Source of the DNA: Hymenobacter polaris
Lineage (GTDB): Bacteria > Bacteroidota > Bacteroidia > Cytophagales > Hymenobacteraceae
Direction of reading: 5' to 3'
Length of the DNA: 64,000 nt
Assembly (NCBI RefSeq): GCF_012927305.1
Contig: NZ_JABBGH010000003.1
Location: 372,001 to 436,000 of the forward strand
Below are positions 33,929 to 42,626 of the stretch, one piece after another. The notes under the pieces were generated by a model that saw only the letters and a program-made list of their open reading frames with translations, searched no databases and was not told the origin of the DNA. The translations under genes and the position numbers were made by a program. Each line of letters begins with the position of its first letter. Position 1 is the first letter of the stretch.

Positions 33929-34954
33929 TTATTGACTGTTAGAAGGGTCCAGCTTAAGCCGCTTAAAATTTAGTAGTGTTTTGAGATAAATCTTTAAGGA
34001 CCATAAAATAATACCGGAGTGCTGACTCATTTTCAGGGCCCCCCTTAGCTGCTTGATAGCGGCGCGCTTGTCGGTGGCAGAGAGCCCTTCGCTGAGCGAG
34101 AGGCAATAGTAAGCATAGTTGCGCAGGCCAATAGCTTTTAATCTTTTACGGTGCTCAACTGGTAAATATTGGTTGATAATGGTTAGCACTTTGGTAATAT
34201 CCCGGACATTCTGGCCTTCCCTGATGGAGTGGTGCGTAATACTCGTATTATTCAGGTAGCGGTAGTGGGCCAGGCACTTGGGCGAGTACGCGACGGGGAA
34301 GTGAGCCGCGATGCGCGCCCACATTATCCAGTCTTCGCCGTAGTGCACTGCGAAGAAACCGCCTAACTGCTCATATACGCTGCGCTTCACCACCATACTA
34401 GGAGTTTCCAGCTGCTGCCCTTCGGCTAGCCTGAGCAGCAAATCTGGCAGCAGGCCAGCTTTGGGAACAATCGGCGGCCGGTCTTTAACCTCGACCCCCG
34501 TGGCATGCATTTGTAGGTTGGCCGTGTTGGTGAAGGCTGCGCCGGCTTCGGGGTATTGGTGAAAAAGGGTAGCTATTTCGGTATAAAAGCCTGGGGCTAC
34601 CCGGTCATCGCCATGCAGCAGGTGCACCCACTGGCCCTGCGAGCGGTTCAGGCAGGTTTCAAAATTGCGCAGGCTGCCCACGTTGGCTACCTGCCGGAAG
34701 TAGCGTATCCGGCCTTTGCCCAGCGTGGCTACCAGTTGGGCCACATCGGCATCGGTACTGGCATCATCCACCACTTCAATCTGCATGTTCTCCTCGCCCA
34801 TATCCTGCATCAGCACGCTGTTAATGGCTTCTGCCAGGTAAGGAGTGCAGTTATAGGTAGGAATCATGACCGACCATAAGGGGCGCTTGCTGGAGCTTGG
34901 TGGCGGGGCTATGATGGGTGGCGCAGTAGGGATACGGCTAGCTAAGGGCTTCAT
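33929..34954 (-). CDS. GT2 family glycosyltransferase
   Basis: 341 residues from ATG 34954; 10 further residues are possible from 34984. GT-A fold: WSVMIPTYNCTPYLAEAINSV, VVDDASTDADV, and the DxD-like HGDDR. Cytoplasmic, likely adding a sugar to the lipid-linked glycan exported by the downstream Wzm/Wzt. First gene of the polysaccharide operon; an AT-rich stretch (about 35030-35110) upstream probably holds the promoter. Donor and acceptor sugars cannot be told. Confidence 0.9.
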   Translation of the reverse strand: MKPLASRIPTAPPIIAPPPSSSKRPLWSVMIPTYNCTPYLAEAINSVLMQDMGEENMQIEVVDDASTDADVAQLVATLGKGRIRYFRQVANVGSLRNFETCLNRSQGQWVHLLHGDDRVAPGFYTEIATLFHQYPEAGAAFTNTANLQMHATGVEVKDRPPIVPKAGLLPDLLLRLAEGQQLETPSMVVKRSVYEQLGGFFAVHYGEDWIMWARIAAHFPVAYSPKCLAHYRYLNNTSITHHSIREGQNVRDITKVLTIINQYLPVEHRKRLKAIGLRNYAYYCLSLSEGLSATDKRAAIKQLRGALKMSQHSGIILWSLKIYLKTLLNFKRLKLDPSNSQ

Positions 34955-36212
34955 AGTTGGGTAGAAGGAAGAGCAACGGGGCAACAGGGCAGCTTCTGGG
35001 ACCTTAGTCAGGTAGCCACGGGCTAGCGATAAGCCTGCACCAAACCCTTTTTTGAAATCAAAACACAGGAATAGCTACTATAAAAATTTATTAATATTTC
35101 AAACTGCTTTAGATAAGCCAATATACTAGTAAGGCGGTAAATGCCAAACAATTGCGGGGATTAGCAGGCCTAGGGTGAATGCCAGCGCCCGTGCTGCGCC
35201 GGGTGCCGGATGCCAGTCTCGCTGCGCAGCACGGGCCCACTGGTGTAAGCAACAGGTAGAAATACCCGTTTTTGCTGCCTAGGCCCGACAAGCTGGGGTA
35301 GTTGCGCGCATTCTTTACCAGCTGGCCGCAAGCGGCTGGAGCCCGCGCAAACCCGCGCTACTGCCCTAGGGCACCTGCTAAGGCGGAAGAAGCCCGCCTT
35401 AGGGTTGGTTGACTACCTCGGCTACCTCAGGCTTTGTCGTGCGTTCAAAGGGTTGGTGTTCACTACCGCTGAGCACGTGCCGCTAGTAGCTGAAGAAGCC
35501 TTGCAACAGTATAAAATCAACGCGGCCGATGAGTGAGCAGGCATTCGCTGCCTTGATATGCAGCAGCACCTAACTAAGCCAGGAGTTCGCAATCCTGACA
35601 GCCAACGCTTACTACTTGCTAGAAGAATGGGGAGCCGGTGCTTTGAGCGGGCGCACCCCGCCAGTTGAGCGCAGCTCCCAGCGCACCGGAGCGTGGGTGG
35701 CGGGGAGGGCAAAGCCCAGCCGCCGCTGCACTCGCGCCCGCGCCTCCGCGGTTTCGTGCAGCAAGCCGGCCAGCCTGAAAGCGTTCTGCTGCCGCGGGCG
35801 GGTACCACGATGGCGGCGATGCGTGGCCAAGCCTTCCGCTTTGCCTAGGTAGGCGCGACCGCTGGCCTAGCTGAGGCAGCCCACAAAAGGGCCTAGGGTA
35901 GCGCCGCCCGTCACGGCATCGGGGGGGCAGGCGGTACCGGGGGCCTAGGGCAGTGCTCCGGCCCGGCCATAATTGTTGCTACCTGTTAACGCCAGGCGCG
36001 GCCGGCCGGTACTCATCACGGAAGCCTAGACCTTTGCCGGAACGGAGCTTCTTCTACTTTCTGTTTACGGGCGGGAAAGCAGTACCCGGCAGCGCACCTG
36101 CCAGGTGCGGCTGGTGTAGCGCGTCGCTACGCAGTAATGGCTGCCGCGCTCCGGCCCAGGTAGCACTGGCAGTGAATGGGCTGGTTATCCCCGTCGGCAC
36201 GTATAGCCTGCT
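34955..36212. other. Long region without an intact gene; possible gene remnant
   Basis: 1.26 kb with no convincing complete gene. The first 150 bases are AT-rich (polysaccharide operon promoter region). Between about 35620 and 35870 the minus strand has a coding-like frame (GRAYLGKAEGLATHRRHRG...) closed by a stop upstream and no clear start, perhaps a decayed gene. At least seven CCTAGG hexamers occur here, more than in coding areas of this length. No tRNA, no mobile element seen. Confidence 0.45.
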
Positions 36213-36581
36213 ATGCCACGCCCCCCTTTTACCCCTGCTTCGGTAGCCGTCCAGGTCGCGGCCCGCAACCGGCGGCGCGGGCGCCAAAGCAAAAGCGAGC
36301 GCGTGATTCATCGGCTGTTGCTTGCCTGGGTGCTGCTGCTGGGTGGCCTACTACTCCTGCAAGCCTATCCTTTTCCGGGCAGTGCGCAACTTAGCTACTG
36401 GCTGGTGGTAGCTGTAGCGCTTGGCAGCCCGGTGGTGGCGGGGCTTTTGCTCTGGCTGGCGGGCCTAGGGCTGCGCAGTGCCTATCACCAGCTGCGCGTG
36501 CTGCGGCGCGCGGCCCAGTGGACCCGCCAGGAGCCATCTGACGAGTGGCTGAACGAGGAAGGAAATAGGAAGCTGCGGTAA
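36213..36581 (+). CDS. Small membrane protein, two predicted helices
   Basis: 122 residues from ATG 36213. Basic N-terminus rich in Arg, two membrane segments (LLLAWVLLLGGLLLLQAY and YWLVVAVALGSPVVAGLLLWLAGLGL), then a charged tail ending EEGNRKLR. No family recognised. Hydrophobic structure supports coding, but a decayed gene follows at once on the other strand and overlaps in the reading-frame sense. Confidence 0.5.
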   Translation: MPRPPFTPASVAVQVAARNRRRGRQSKSERVIHRLLLAWVLLLGGLLLLQAYPFPGSAQLSYWLVVAVALGSPVVAGLLLWLAGLGLRSAYHQLRVLRRAAQWTRQEPSDEWLNEEGNRKLR

Positions 36582-36584
36582 GAC

Positions 36585-36931
36585 GGTGAGCATAATCGAA
36601 AAAAACGCGCTGGAAATACGCCGCGTTGCAGAAAGCAATGCCCTTGCGCCGCAGCCACTTTAGCTGGGGCCGGCTGGTTGCGTTCGGGTTGCTAGCGGCT
36701 TGCTTGATTAGGGCTTCCGGCAGGGCGGTTTCCTCAAAGCCCGCCCATTCGCCCGCCACGCGCAGCAGGTTGGTAATGAGTAACGGGCCTACCCCGGCGT
36801 AGTCAATCTGCCAGGTTTTCTGCAGCGAGTAGCCGCTCTAGCCAAACACGGCGCGACTCCGCTCGAAGTCGGCGGGCTGTAGCGCCGTACTTAAATAAAA
36901 CTTGGAGAGCGCGAGGCAAACCGACTGGCAG
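36585..36931 (-). pseudogene. Decayed gene with in-frame TAG, DUF7079-like
   Basis: The minus-strand frame reads LSKFYLSTALQPADFERS, RAVFG, stop (36838-36840), then SGYSLQKTWQIDYAGVGP, LLITNLLRVAGEWAGFEETA and onward to AYFQRVFFDY. The pattern of a short helical protein with ...SGYSL...NLL.VAGEWAGF resembles a small uncharacterised family I know as DUF7079, but this was not checked. A single TAG interrupts otherwise good coding sequence and there is no natural stop at the expected place. A hairpin at 36935-36968 overlaps its 5' part. Confidence 0.5.
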
Positions 36932-36934
36932 CGC

Positions 36935-36968
36935 GCTCTTTCGTGCGCGTCTAGGCGCACGAAAGAGC
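36935..36968 (-). terminator. Perfect 14-bp hairpin after the TPM gene
   Basis: GCTCTTTCGTGCGC, loop GTCTAG, GCGCACGAAAGAGC. It lies 4 bases beyond the TPM gene stop (minus strand). No strong U-run follows. Confidence 0.5.
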
Positions 36969-36972
36969 GAGC

Positions 36973-38571
36973 CTACCAACTGCTGCCCGCCCCACCGCCG
37001 CCCGATGCGCCACCGCTGCTGGTGCTGCTAGAGCTACCGCTGCTAGAGCTGCTACTGCTGCCCCACGAGGAAGCAGCCGCACTGCCCGACGAGGAGCGGG
37101 CAGTGCGGCTGGACCGCCGCGGAATTGTCTCCCTGACTTTTTCTTCGTGCTGGCAGAAGTGGCACTGCTGCACGCGCCAGCCCCAGCCCTCGGCGGTGGT
37201 GGTGGCCACCCGCACGGGCCGCAACTGACCCTTCGCCAGGGTTTGGTAGTGGCAGGCGGGGCAGGCGGTGAAGCTACTGTCGGGGTTGCGGTAGCCGAGG
37301 GGCAGGTAGTGGGCGTTGGCACACGCCCACACGTCGTAGGCCACGGACCGCACCGCCTGCTCGGTTTGCTGGCCGGGCGCCAGATGGCTTGCGGCCGCAT
37401 CCGCCGCCAGTTGGTGCATAAGCTCGGTGCAGGTAGGGCAGGCCAAGGGCGCCTGGCGCAGCTGCGGCAGCCGCTGCCGGTACCAGCGCCAGTACCAGGC
37501 CAGCACCAGCGGAAACAGGTAGGCCGTGAAGCCCAGTCCCCGGTGCACCTGCGCCAGCCGCTCGTACTCGGCGGGGCGCTGCGCGGGCGGCACCGGGCGC
37601 CGCCCGCGCCGGTACTGCCACCCGAAGTAACCGTGCAGATACAGCAGCGGCAGCCCGTACACCAGCGCCAAAAAAGCTTCCGTAGCCAGCGTGTCTTGCA
37701 GCGCCAGTAGCGCCAGGCCGGCCACCAGCCCTAGGGGCACCAGCACCAGCCAGCCCCGCCCACGTAGCCCCTGGGTGGTGCGGTACCACAGCACTAGGTA
37801 CAGCACCAGCGCCAAAGTGGCCACCAGCAGCGTGCCCACCGGCGGCCCCGGCGCGGGCGGCGTGTAGGTGTCGGGGGTGAGGGCTTCGCCGGGCAAGGCG
37901 GTGTTCAGCGGGTCTTCGTTGGCCAGCAGCCCGTTTTGCGCCCTGATGACTCGTTGCAGGCTGTCCAGGTAGTAGCGCGTAGAGTCGGCGGCGGTGCGCA
38001 GCACGGGGGGCTTGGGCAGCGGCGCGGGCGGCCGCAAGTGCTGGATGATGGCCGCTACCCCTTGCTGCACAGCCCGGTCGTAGTCGCGGGCGCGGGCCGG
38101 CTCCACCATGTAGCGCTGCTGGATGCGGTAGCAAATGATGTCGGGCAGGTCGCCTTCCAGGCCGTAGCCGGTTTCAAATTCCACGCGGCGCTGGTCGAGC
38201 ACCAGCAGCAGTAGCAAGCCGTTGTTGGTGTCTTGGCGGCCGATTTTCCACTTGTTGAACAGCGCCGTGGCGGCCGTTTTTGGCACTTCGCTGCCGATGC
38301 TGCGCACCACCACCACGTCGATATGCGCCCGGCCGCTGCGGTCGAGGCTGTCGAGGCGCTGGTTGAGGGCCGCCACCGTCGCGCCCGCCAGTACCGTGTC
38401 GGGGTCGCTGACGTAGGTTTCGCCCAGGGTTTTAGGGTCGGGGATGGTGACTAGGTAGCTGGTGGCCGGGCGCGCTGGCTCTGGCGGCTGGCAGCCACCC
38501 AGCAGTAGCCCGCCGCCTAGCAGCAGGCCCCACCACCAACTGGCCGCCGAAAGAGAAAACCGAGCAGGCAT
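36973..38571 (-). CDS. TPM-domain lipoprotein with zinc-ribbon motifs and Ser/Gly tail
   Basis: 532 residues. Lipobox LLLGGC (Cys27). TPM (TLP18.3/Psb32/MOLO-1) domain from about 45 to 185: VSDPDTVLAGATVAALNQRLDSL, VVVVRSIGSEVPKTAATALFNKWKIG, NNGLLLLLVLDQRRVEFETGYGLEG. Then three or four membrane helices, then cysteine pairs CPTC, CPAC and CHFC that look like treble zinc ribbons, and a C-terminal tail of more than 40 residues that is nearly all Ser and Gly. Such Ser/Gly tails are usual in bacterial TPM proteins. Likely envelope maintenance; function undefined. The extra zinc-ribbon pairs are less usual. Confidence 0.85.
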   Translation of the reverse strand: MPARFSLSAASWWWGLLLGGGLLLGGCQPPEPARPATSYLVTIPDPKTLGETYVSDPDTVLAGATVAALNQRLDSLDRSGRAHIDVVVVRSIGSEVPKTAATALFNKWKIGRQDTNNGLLLLLVLDQRRVEFETGYGLEGDLPDIICYRIQQRYMVEPARARDYDRAVQQGVAAIIQHLRPPAPLPKPPVLRTAADSTRYYLDSLQRVIRAQNGLLANEDPLNTALPGEALTPDTYTPPAPGPPVGTLLVATLALVLYLVLWYRTTQGLRGRGWLVLVPLGLVAGLALLALQDTLATEAFLALVYGLPLLYLHGYFGWQYRRGRRPVPPAQRPAEYERLAQVHRGLGFTAYLFPLVLAWYWRWYRQRLPQLRQAPLACPTCTELMHQLAADAAASHLAPGQQTEQAVRSVAYDVWACANAHYLPLGYRNPDSSFTACPACHYQTLAKGQLRPVRVATTTAEGWGWRVQQCHFCQHEEKVRETIPRRSSRTARSSSGSAAASSWGSSSSSSSGSSSSTSSGGASGGGGAGSSW

Positions 38572-38769
38572 AAGGCAAACCCCAGGGGTCTGCGTTGAAC
38601 GACTGACCTCGGCCAGAGGTTGGGCGCGCCCGATTACTGGCGGGCGCCGCCTGCCGTATAACCAAGCGCCCAGCCAGTACCTTACGCCTCCCGCAGTGCC
38701 GCGGCCCAGCTAGCACATGGCGGTAGCCTAGGGCTGGGTTTTAAACCAAGCACCTCGCTAATTTTTGCC

Positions 38770-39477
38770 ATGCCTACTCACTCGCCCGCGGCGCTTGCGG
38801 CTCGGCCCGGCCTCCGCAGCCTGGTAGTGCGCAATCCCCGCAGCCAGCTGGCGGCGTGGCTATTTGGGCTGGGCCTGCTGCTGGTGCCGCTGGCGGCCCT
38901 GCAGGCGGCGCAGGGCAGCTACCAGCGCGCCACTACCGCTGGCCTGCTGAGCCTGGGCTTGCTGCTGCTAACGACGCGCCAGATTACTCGCCGCAACCCG
39001 CCCATGCTGCTAACCAGCGACCGGGAAGGCCTGCACCTGGCACCGCTCGGCCACCGTGCGCAAGGCCAGCCGGCCGAAACCATTCCGCTGGCTAGCATCC
39101 AAGCCTATCAGTATTGGCTGCGGCTGCTGCGGTGGCGCGTGTTTGCGCAGGGCCACCTGCGCCTGGAGCTGGCCGATGGCCGGGTGCTGCACCTGGCCGA
39201 CCGGCCCGGTACCCACCCCGACGACCCCACCGGCACCGTGCGCCTGGACGCGGTAGTGCGCCGGCTGGCGCGCCGTAAGACGGGCCCGGTGCGGCGCCCG
39301 CTTTTTTTCCAAACCCGCCCGGCCCACGTGCTGCGGTGGGGTAGCTGGGGAGCCATCGCCATCGGCGGGGTGCTACTGGGGCTGGGGTACCCGGCGGGGC
39401 TGCTGCCGCTATTGGGAGGCCTAGGCTACGGGGCCAGCTACTACCTGTGGCACGACGCAGACGAACCTGCGGCCTAA
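38770..39477 (+). CDS. Predicted membrane protein of unknown function
   Basis: 235 residues from ATG 38770. Two N-terminal membrane helices (LAAWLFGLGLLLVPLAALQAA and a following TTAGLLSLGLLLL), a central soluble part with a PH-like pattern (LLTSDREGLHLAPL, IPLASIQAYQYWLRLLRWRVF, LRLELADGRVLHLADRPG), and two C-terminal helices. This resembles membrane PH-like domain proteins but I could not name the family. An AATTTTTG box ends 2 bases before the start. Confidence 0.6.
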   Translation: MPTHSPAALAARPGLRSLVVRNPRSQLAAWLFGLGLLLVPLAALQAAQGSYQRATTAGLLSLGLLLLTTRQITRRNPPMLLTSDREGLHLAPLGHRAQGQPAETIPLASIQAYQYWLRLLRWRVFAQGHLRLELADGRVLHLADRPGTHPDDPTGTVRLDAVVRRLARRKTGPVRRPLFFQTRPAHVLRWGSWGAIAIGGVLLGLGYPAGLLPLLGGLGYGASYYLWHDADEPAA

Positions 39478-39522
39478 AGGTTAGAAGCAAGCCGCTGGTC
39501 CTCAGCTCCTAATATCGTTGCC

Positions 39523-39669
39523 ATGGAAAACCGCTTCATCTACCGCCCAGCAGGCCCGGCGCAACGGCCGCCGGCCTTCGTCGCCGAGCAGAAAAAAGCT
39601 GGTCGGCTAGTCGGCAATTTCCCCTTTCGTGACTGGCTTCCGGTTGTAGCCCGCCTGGCGTACCCCTAG
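39523..39669 (+). CDS. Short ORF (48 aa), possibly a truncated gene
   Basis: ATG 39523 to a TAG that is part of a CCTAGG (39665-39670). The sequence (MENRFIYRPAGPAQRPPAF...) looks protein-like, and the same frame continues open after the stop for about 20 codons, so it may be the start of a gene truncated by the TAG. Low certainty. Confidence 0.3.
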   Translation: MENRFIYRPAGPAQRPPAFVAEQKKAGRLVGNFPFRDWLPVVARLAYP

Positions 39670-39721
39670 GCTACCGAGGCCGTACAGGCGCAGCGGGCAA
39701 AAGCATCCGACCTTGTGCCCC

Positions 39722-40717
39722 ATGAGCATTTCCCCACTGCTAACCGGCTTTTTCCTGAACGAGTTGACCCTGCCTTGGGGCACGACGCTGGCCGAAGTGG
39801 CTGACCGCGTGCCGGACCGGGCGCAGTGGCCCCCCTACGGCGCCAGGGCCACCCTGCTGGTGGCCTGCCCGCAGGTGCTCGGCCTCGCCACTACTGGTTG
39901 CACCCTGCACGCGCCCTCCCGCCACCGGCCGGTGCTGCAAGCAAGCTACAAGCTGCCGCCACCCCCTGGCTACGCCGGGCAGCCCGCCGAAGCTCAGCAC
40001 TGGCAGCAGTTACTCACGGCGCGGCTAGGGCCACCGGCGCGGGTTGAAGCCGTAGCGCGGCCCGGCGCGGTGGGTACCGGCCAGGTGGTGTACGCTGCCC
40101 GCTGGCTGGCGCCGGGCGTGCAGCTAGCGCTGGCCAGCTACGGAGCCGCCCGGCCCGAAGCCCACGGCTTGGCGGCGGCGGGCTTGTCGCTAGAGTGGGA
40201 GGATGAGCTGGCGGCCACCCACCCGTACGCGATGGCGGCCGCCCGCGAGGCTGCGGCGCTGGCCGCCGTAGCCGGACCAAACGTAGGGCCGCGCGTGTTT
40301 CAGCTTGCCCGGCCGCAGGCGCCTTACGTGCATTTCGACTTCCGGCAGCCACAGCCGCCCAGCGATGAGCAGCGCCGGGCGCAGCGCGCACTCTACTGCC
40401 CCAACCTGCTCGAAACGCCGCCCTTGCTGCAACAGCACCTGGCGGCCACCGAGGTGGCGTTGTGGGCCGTGCCCGGCCAAGCTGCCTCGGCCGTATCCAC
40501 TCGCTGGGATACGCTGGTGCTGCCCACCGCCGCACCGCCGCACGTGGAGCTGCTGACCGCCCAGCCGGGCCGGGGGCCGGGCTACCTGCAACTCGCCATT
40601 GGTACGCTCCGCCTAACGGATGAGCTGACGGCGCCCACGCTGCCCACCCTGGCCGCTGCGCTGGCTCAGCTGCCCGGTGTAGTGGTTGCGCGCCGCGAGG
40701 ATTACGATGGCTGGTAA
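39722..40717 (+). CDS. Hypothetical protein, 331 aa
   Basis: From ATG 39722. Rich in Ala, Leu and Pro, no signal peptide and no membrane helix. No family recognised: the middle (AARWLAPGVQLALASYGAARPEAHGLAAAGLSLEW) and the end (LPGVVVARREDYDGW) look like ordinary soluble alpha/beta sequence. Consistent GC-rich codon use over nearly 1 kb supports coding. Stand-alone on the plus strand before the phosphatase pseudogene. Confidence 0.65.
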   Translation: MSISPLLTGFFLNELTLPWGTTLAEVADRVPDRAQWPPYGARATLLVACPQVLGLATTGCTLHAPSRHRPVLQASYKLPPPPGYAGQPAEAQHWQQLLTARLGPPARVEAVARPGAVGTGQVVYAARWLAPGVQLALASYGAARPEAHGLAAAGLSLEWEDELAATHPYAMAAAREAAALAAVAGPNVGPRVFQLARPQAPYVHFDFRQPQPPSDEQRRAQRALYCPNLLETPPLLQQHLAATEVALWAVPGQAASAVSTRWDTLVLPTAAPPHVELLTAQPGRGPGYLQLAIGTLRLTDELTAPTLPTLAAALAQLPGVVVARREDYDGW

Positions 40718-40853
40718 GCCCGGCCGCCGCTCGGAAAGCAAATCGGACCCGTTGCCGATAGTGGGCGCTAGCAGTAAAAGACCCGCTTGCGTAGCCTGCG
40801 GCAGGCTGACTAAGTGGGCGCGGGGCTTGCCGCGCCCATACTTTACGTTGGGC

Positions 40854-41410
40854 ATGGCTGATGCATTTCCTACTTCCAACCCCTCGCCCGTCCTGCCTTT
40901 CGACCGGGCCTATTGGGTGCTGCCCGGCCGCTTGCTAGCTGGCTATGTGTCCGTTAAGCCCGACTCGGCTGGCACCCGCCGCCAGCTGCGCGCGCTGCTC
41001 AGCCAGGGTATTCGCACGTTCGTCAACCTCATGCACGGCGACGAGCAGAACTACACCGGGCAAGTCATTTCCGGCTGCGAGCAGGAGTTGGCCGAGGAAG
41101 CCGCCGCCCTAGGGGTAGCAGCCACCGCCCACCGCCTGTCCATCGTGGATTTGGATGTGCCTACCGTTGCGCACATGTAGCACGTGCTCGACGTGGTGGA
41201 TGCCGCGCTGGCGGCCGGCCGGCCCACCTACGTGCACTGCTGGGGCGGGCGCGGGCGCACGGGCACGGTGTGGGCTGCCTTCTGGCCCGCCACGGCTACG
41301 CCACCGGGCAGCGTGCGCTCGACTTCGTGCAGCACCTGCGCCGCACCGATGCCAAAAGCGACACGCGCTCGCCCGAAACGCCGGCTCAGTGTCAGTTTGT
41401 GCGCGAGTAG
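40854..41410 (+). pseudogene. Broken dual-specificity/tyrosine phosphatase gene
   Basis: Three pieces of one phosphatase. 40854-41177 encodes MADAFPTSNPSP... to TVAHM, then TAG at 41178-41180. The same frame resumes (HVLDVVDAALAAGRPTYVHCW) and contains an intact P-loop HCWGGRGRTG. After about 41270 coding continues only in another frame (GCLLARHGYATGQRALDFVQ ... PAQCQFVRE) to TAG 41408-41410, so one base has been lost near 41268-41271. Two independent lesions leave the gene inactive, though the catalytic motif still reads through. The stop may derive from a GAG codon. Confidence 0.85.
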
Positions 41411-41565
41411 CCCCTAGGGCAATAGGTTAGCCAAAGCGGCAATACCTATGCCCCAAGGCCACCAGCCAAGCCCCACTACGCGCAGTGCCAAGCTACGCGG
41501 CAAAGAGCTAAGGCGACAACCAACAACCACAGCTGATAAACGACGAGAAGCCAGCAACTTGCTAA

Positions 41566-41606
41566 AAGCAAAGCAGCCACTCAGATTTGCATCTAAGTGG
41601 CTGCTG
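41566..41606 (-). terminator. Terminator after tRNA-Gly
   Basis: GCAGCCACT...AGAT, loop, ATCT..AGTGGCTGC hairpin, ending in TTTGCTTTT on the minus strand just after the tRNA. Confidence 0.7.
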
Positions 41607-41613
41607 CTGCATG

Positions 41614-41686
41614 AGCGAGAAACGAGGTTCGAACTCGCGACCCTCAGCTTGGGAAGCTGATGCTCTACCAACTGAGCTACTCTCGC
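41614..41686 (-). tRNA. tRNA-Gly (anticodon CCC)
   Basis: Minus-strand cloverleaf of 73 bases: acceptor GCGAGAG/TTCTCGC (one G-T), D-arm GCTC...GAGC, anticodon stem TCAGC/GCTGA with loop TTCCCAA giving CCC, T-loop GTTCGAAC. Reads GGG codons. CCA not encoded. Confidence 0.96.
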
Positions 41687-41700
41687 GGGGGTTGGTAGGG

Positions 41701-41708
41701 CAAAGATA
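41701..41708 (-). promoter_or_regulatory. -7 element TATCTTTG of tRNA-Gly
   Basis: Exact TAnnTTTG on the minus strand, 14 bases upstream of the tRNA 5' end. Confidence 0.6.
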
Positions 41709-41771
41709 GGGCGAGGCCGGCAAACGGCAGCGGGGAACATCGCACCGGATTTAGGAGTTTAAGGGGTCGCT

Positions 41772-42035
41772 ATGCCTGCTCGCCGTCCTTCGTCCCGCAC
41801 CATCCTCACGCCGGCCTCGCGCCGCGTGGTAGCGGGCCTACTCATTGCCGCGGGCGCTTTGCTGATAATTGGCTATGCCCTACAGCTTTACGTACTGCTC
41901 TACGACTACCGCAAGCTGGGCGTGCTGGGGAGCGGGCCGCTGGCGCAGGTAGTGTTTGGGCTGGTGGCCGGAATGCTCACCTGCTACGTGGGCTGGCGCG
42001 TGGGCCTGCACGGCCAAACGCCTTTCCGCGAGTAA
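41772..42035 (+). CDS. Small two-helix membrane protein
   Basis: 87 residues from ATG 41772: basic N-terminus, helix VVAGLLIAAGALLIIGYALQL, short loop YDYRKLGVLGSG, second helix AQVVFGLVAGMLTCYVGW. No family recognised. It is followed 31 bases on by the GNAT gene, which has its own promoter-like box. Confidence 0.6.
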   Translation: MPARRPSSRTILTPASRRVVAGLLIAAGALLIIGYALQLYVLLYDYRKLGVLGSGPLAQVVFGLVAGMLTCYVGWRVGLHGQTPFRE

Positions 42036-42066
42036 TGTGCCCCTAGGGCCCGACCTTTGCGGGGCT

Positions 42067-42609
42067 ATGTCTTCTCCCCTTCGCCTGGCCGTGGCCAAGG
42101 CCAACCCGGCTACGGCCACGCTGCTGGCCGAGCTGGGCCGCCAAACCTTCACCGAAACTTTTGCCGCCAGCAACACGCCGGCCGACCTGGCCGCCTACCT
42201 GGCCGAAACCTATAGCCCCGAGCTGCAGCTAGCGCAACTGCAAGACCCCGCCGTGACGTTTTTGCTGGCCGAGATGCAGGGCCAGGCCGTAGGCTACGCC
42301 CAGGTGGTGCGCCACTCGCGCCTAGGGCTGTCCGCCGGCAAAGAGGCCAACCAGCTGGAGCTGAAGCAGCTATACGTGCTAGAAGACTGGACGGGCACCG
42401 GCCTGGGTGGGGCGTTGATGCGCCGCGTGCTGGAGCTGGCGCAGGCCGCCGGGTGCACGGCCGTGGTGCTGGGCGTGTGGGAGCACAACGAGCGCGCCAA
42501 GGCCTTTTACCAACGCTTCGGCTTCAAAGAGATTGGTGAGCACGCGTTTCGTCTGGGCCAGGACGTGCAGCGCGACCTCATTTTGCGCAAAGGATTGGCG
42601 GGCAGGTAA
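42067..42609 (+). CDS. GNAT family N-acetyltransferase
   Basis: 180 residues. Acetyl-CoA-dependent N-acetyltransferase fold: QTFTETFAASNTPADLAAYL, VTFLLAEMQGQAVGYAQV, the acetyl-CoA loop LYVLEDWTGTGLGGALM (R/Q-x-x-G-x-G/A type), and VLGVWEHNERAKAFYQRFGFKEIG. The N-terminal half matches the protein/diamine acetyltransferase-like subgroup. ATG 42067 is preceded by GACCTTTG (42050-42057), 9 bases away. Substrate unknown. Confidence 0.9.
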   Translation: MSSPLRLAVAKANPATATLLAELGRQTFTETFAASNTPADLAAYLAETYSPELQLAQLQDPAVTFLLAEMQGQAVGYAQVVRHSRLGLSAGKEANQLELKQLYVLEDWTGTGLGGALMRRVLELAQAAGCTAVVLGVWEHNERAKAFYQRFGFKEIGEHAFRLGQDVQRDLILRKGLAGR

Positions 42610-42626
42610 ATGCGCTAAATGAATTG

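Noticed and set aside
35422..35808. 128-residue minus-strand frame rich in Cys and Arg
   Set aside because: Composition is irregular, no family pattern and no sensible start. Treated as non-coding or remnant.
20556..41180. Idea that in-frame TAG codons in the remnants (20625, 36838, 39667, 41178) are read through as an amino acid
   Set aside because: The broken genes also have frameshifts or missing parts, and intact genes in the window use TAG as a normal stop. No suppressor tRNA or recoding element seen.
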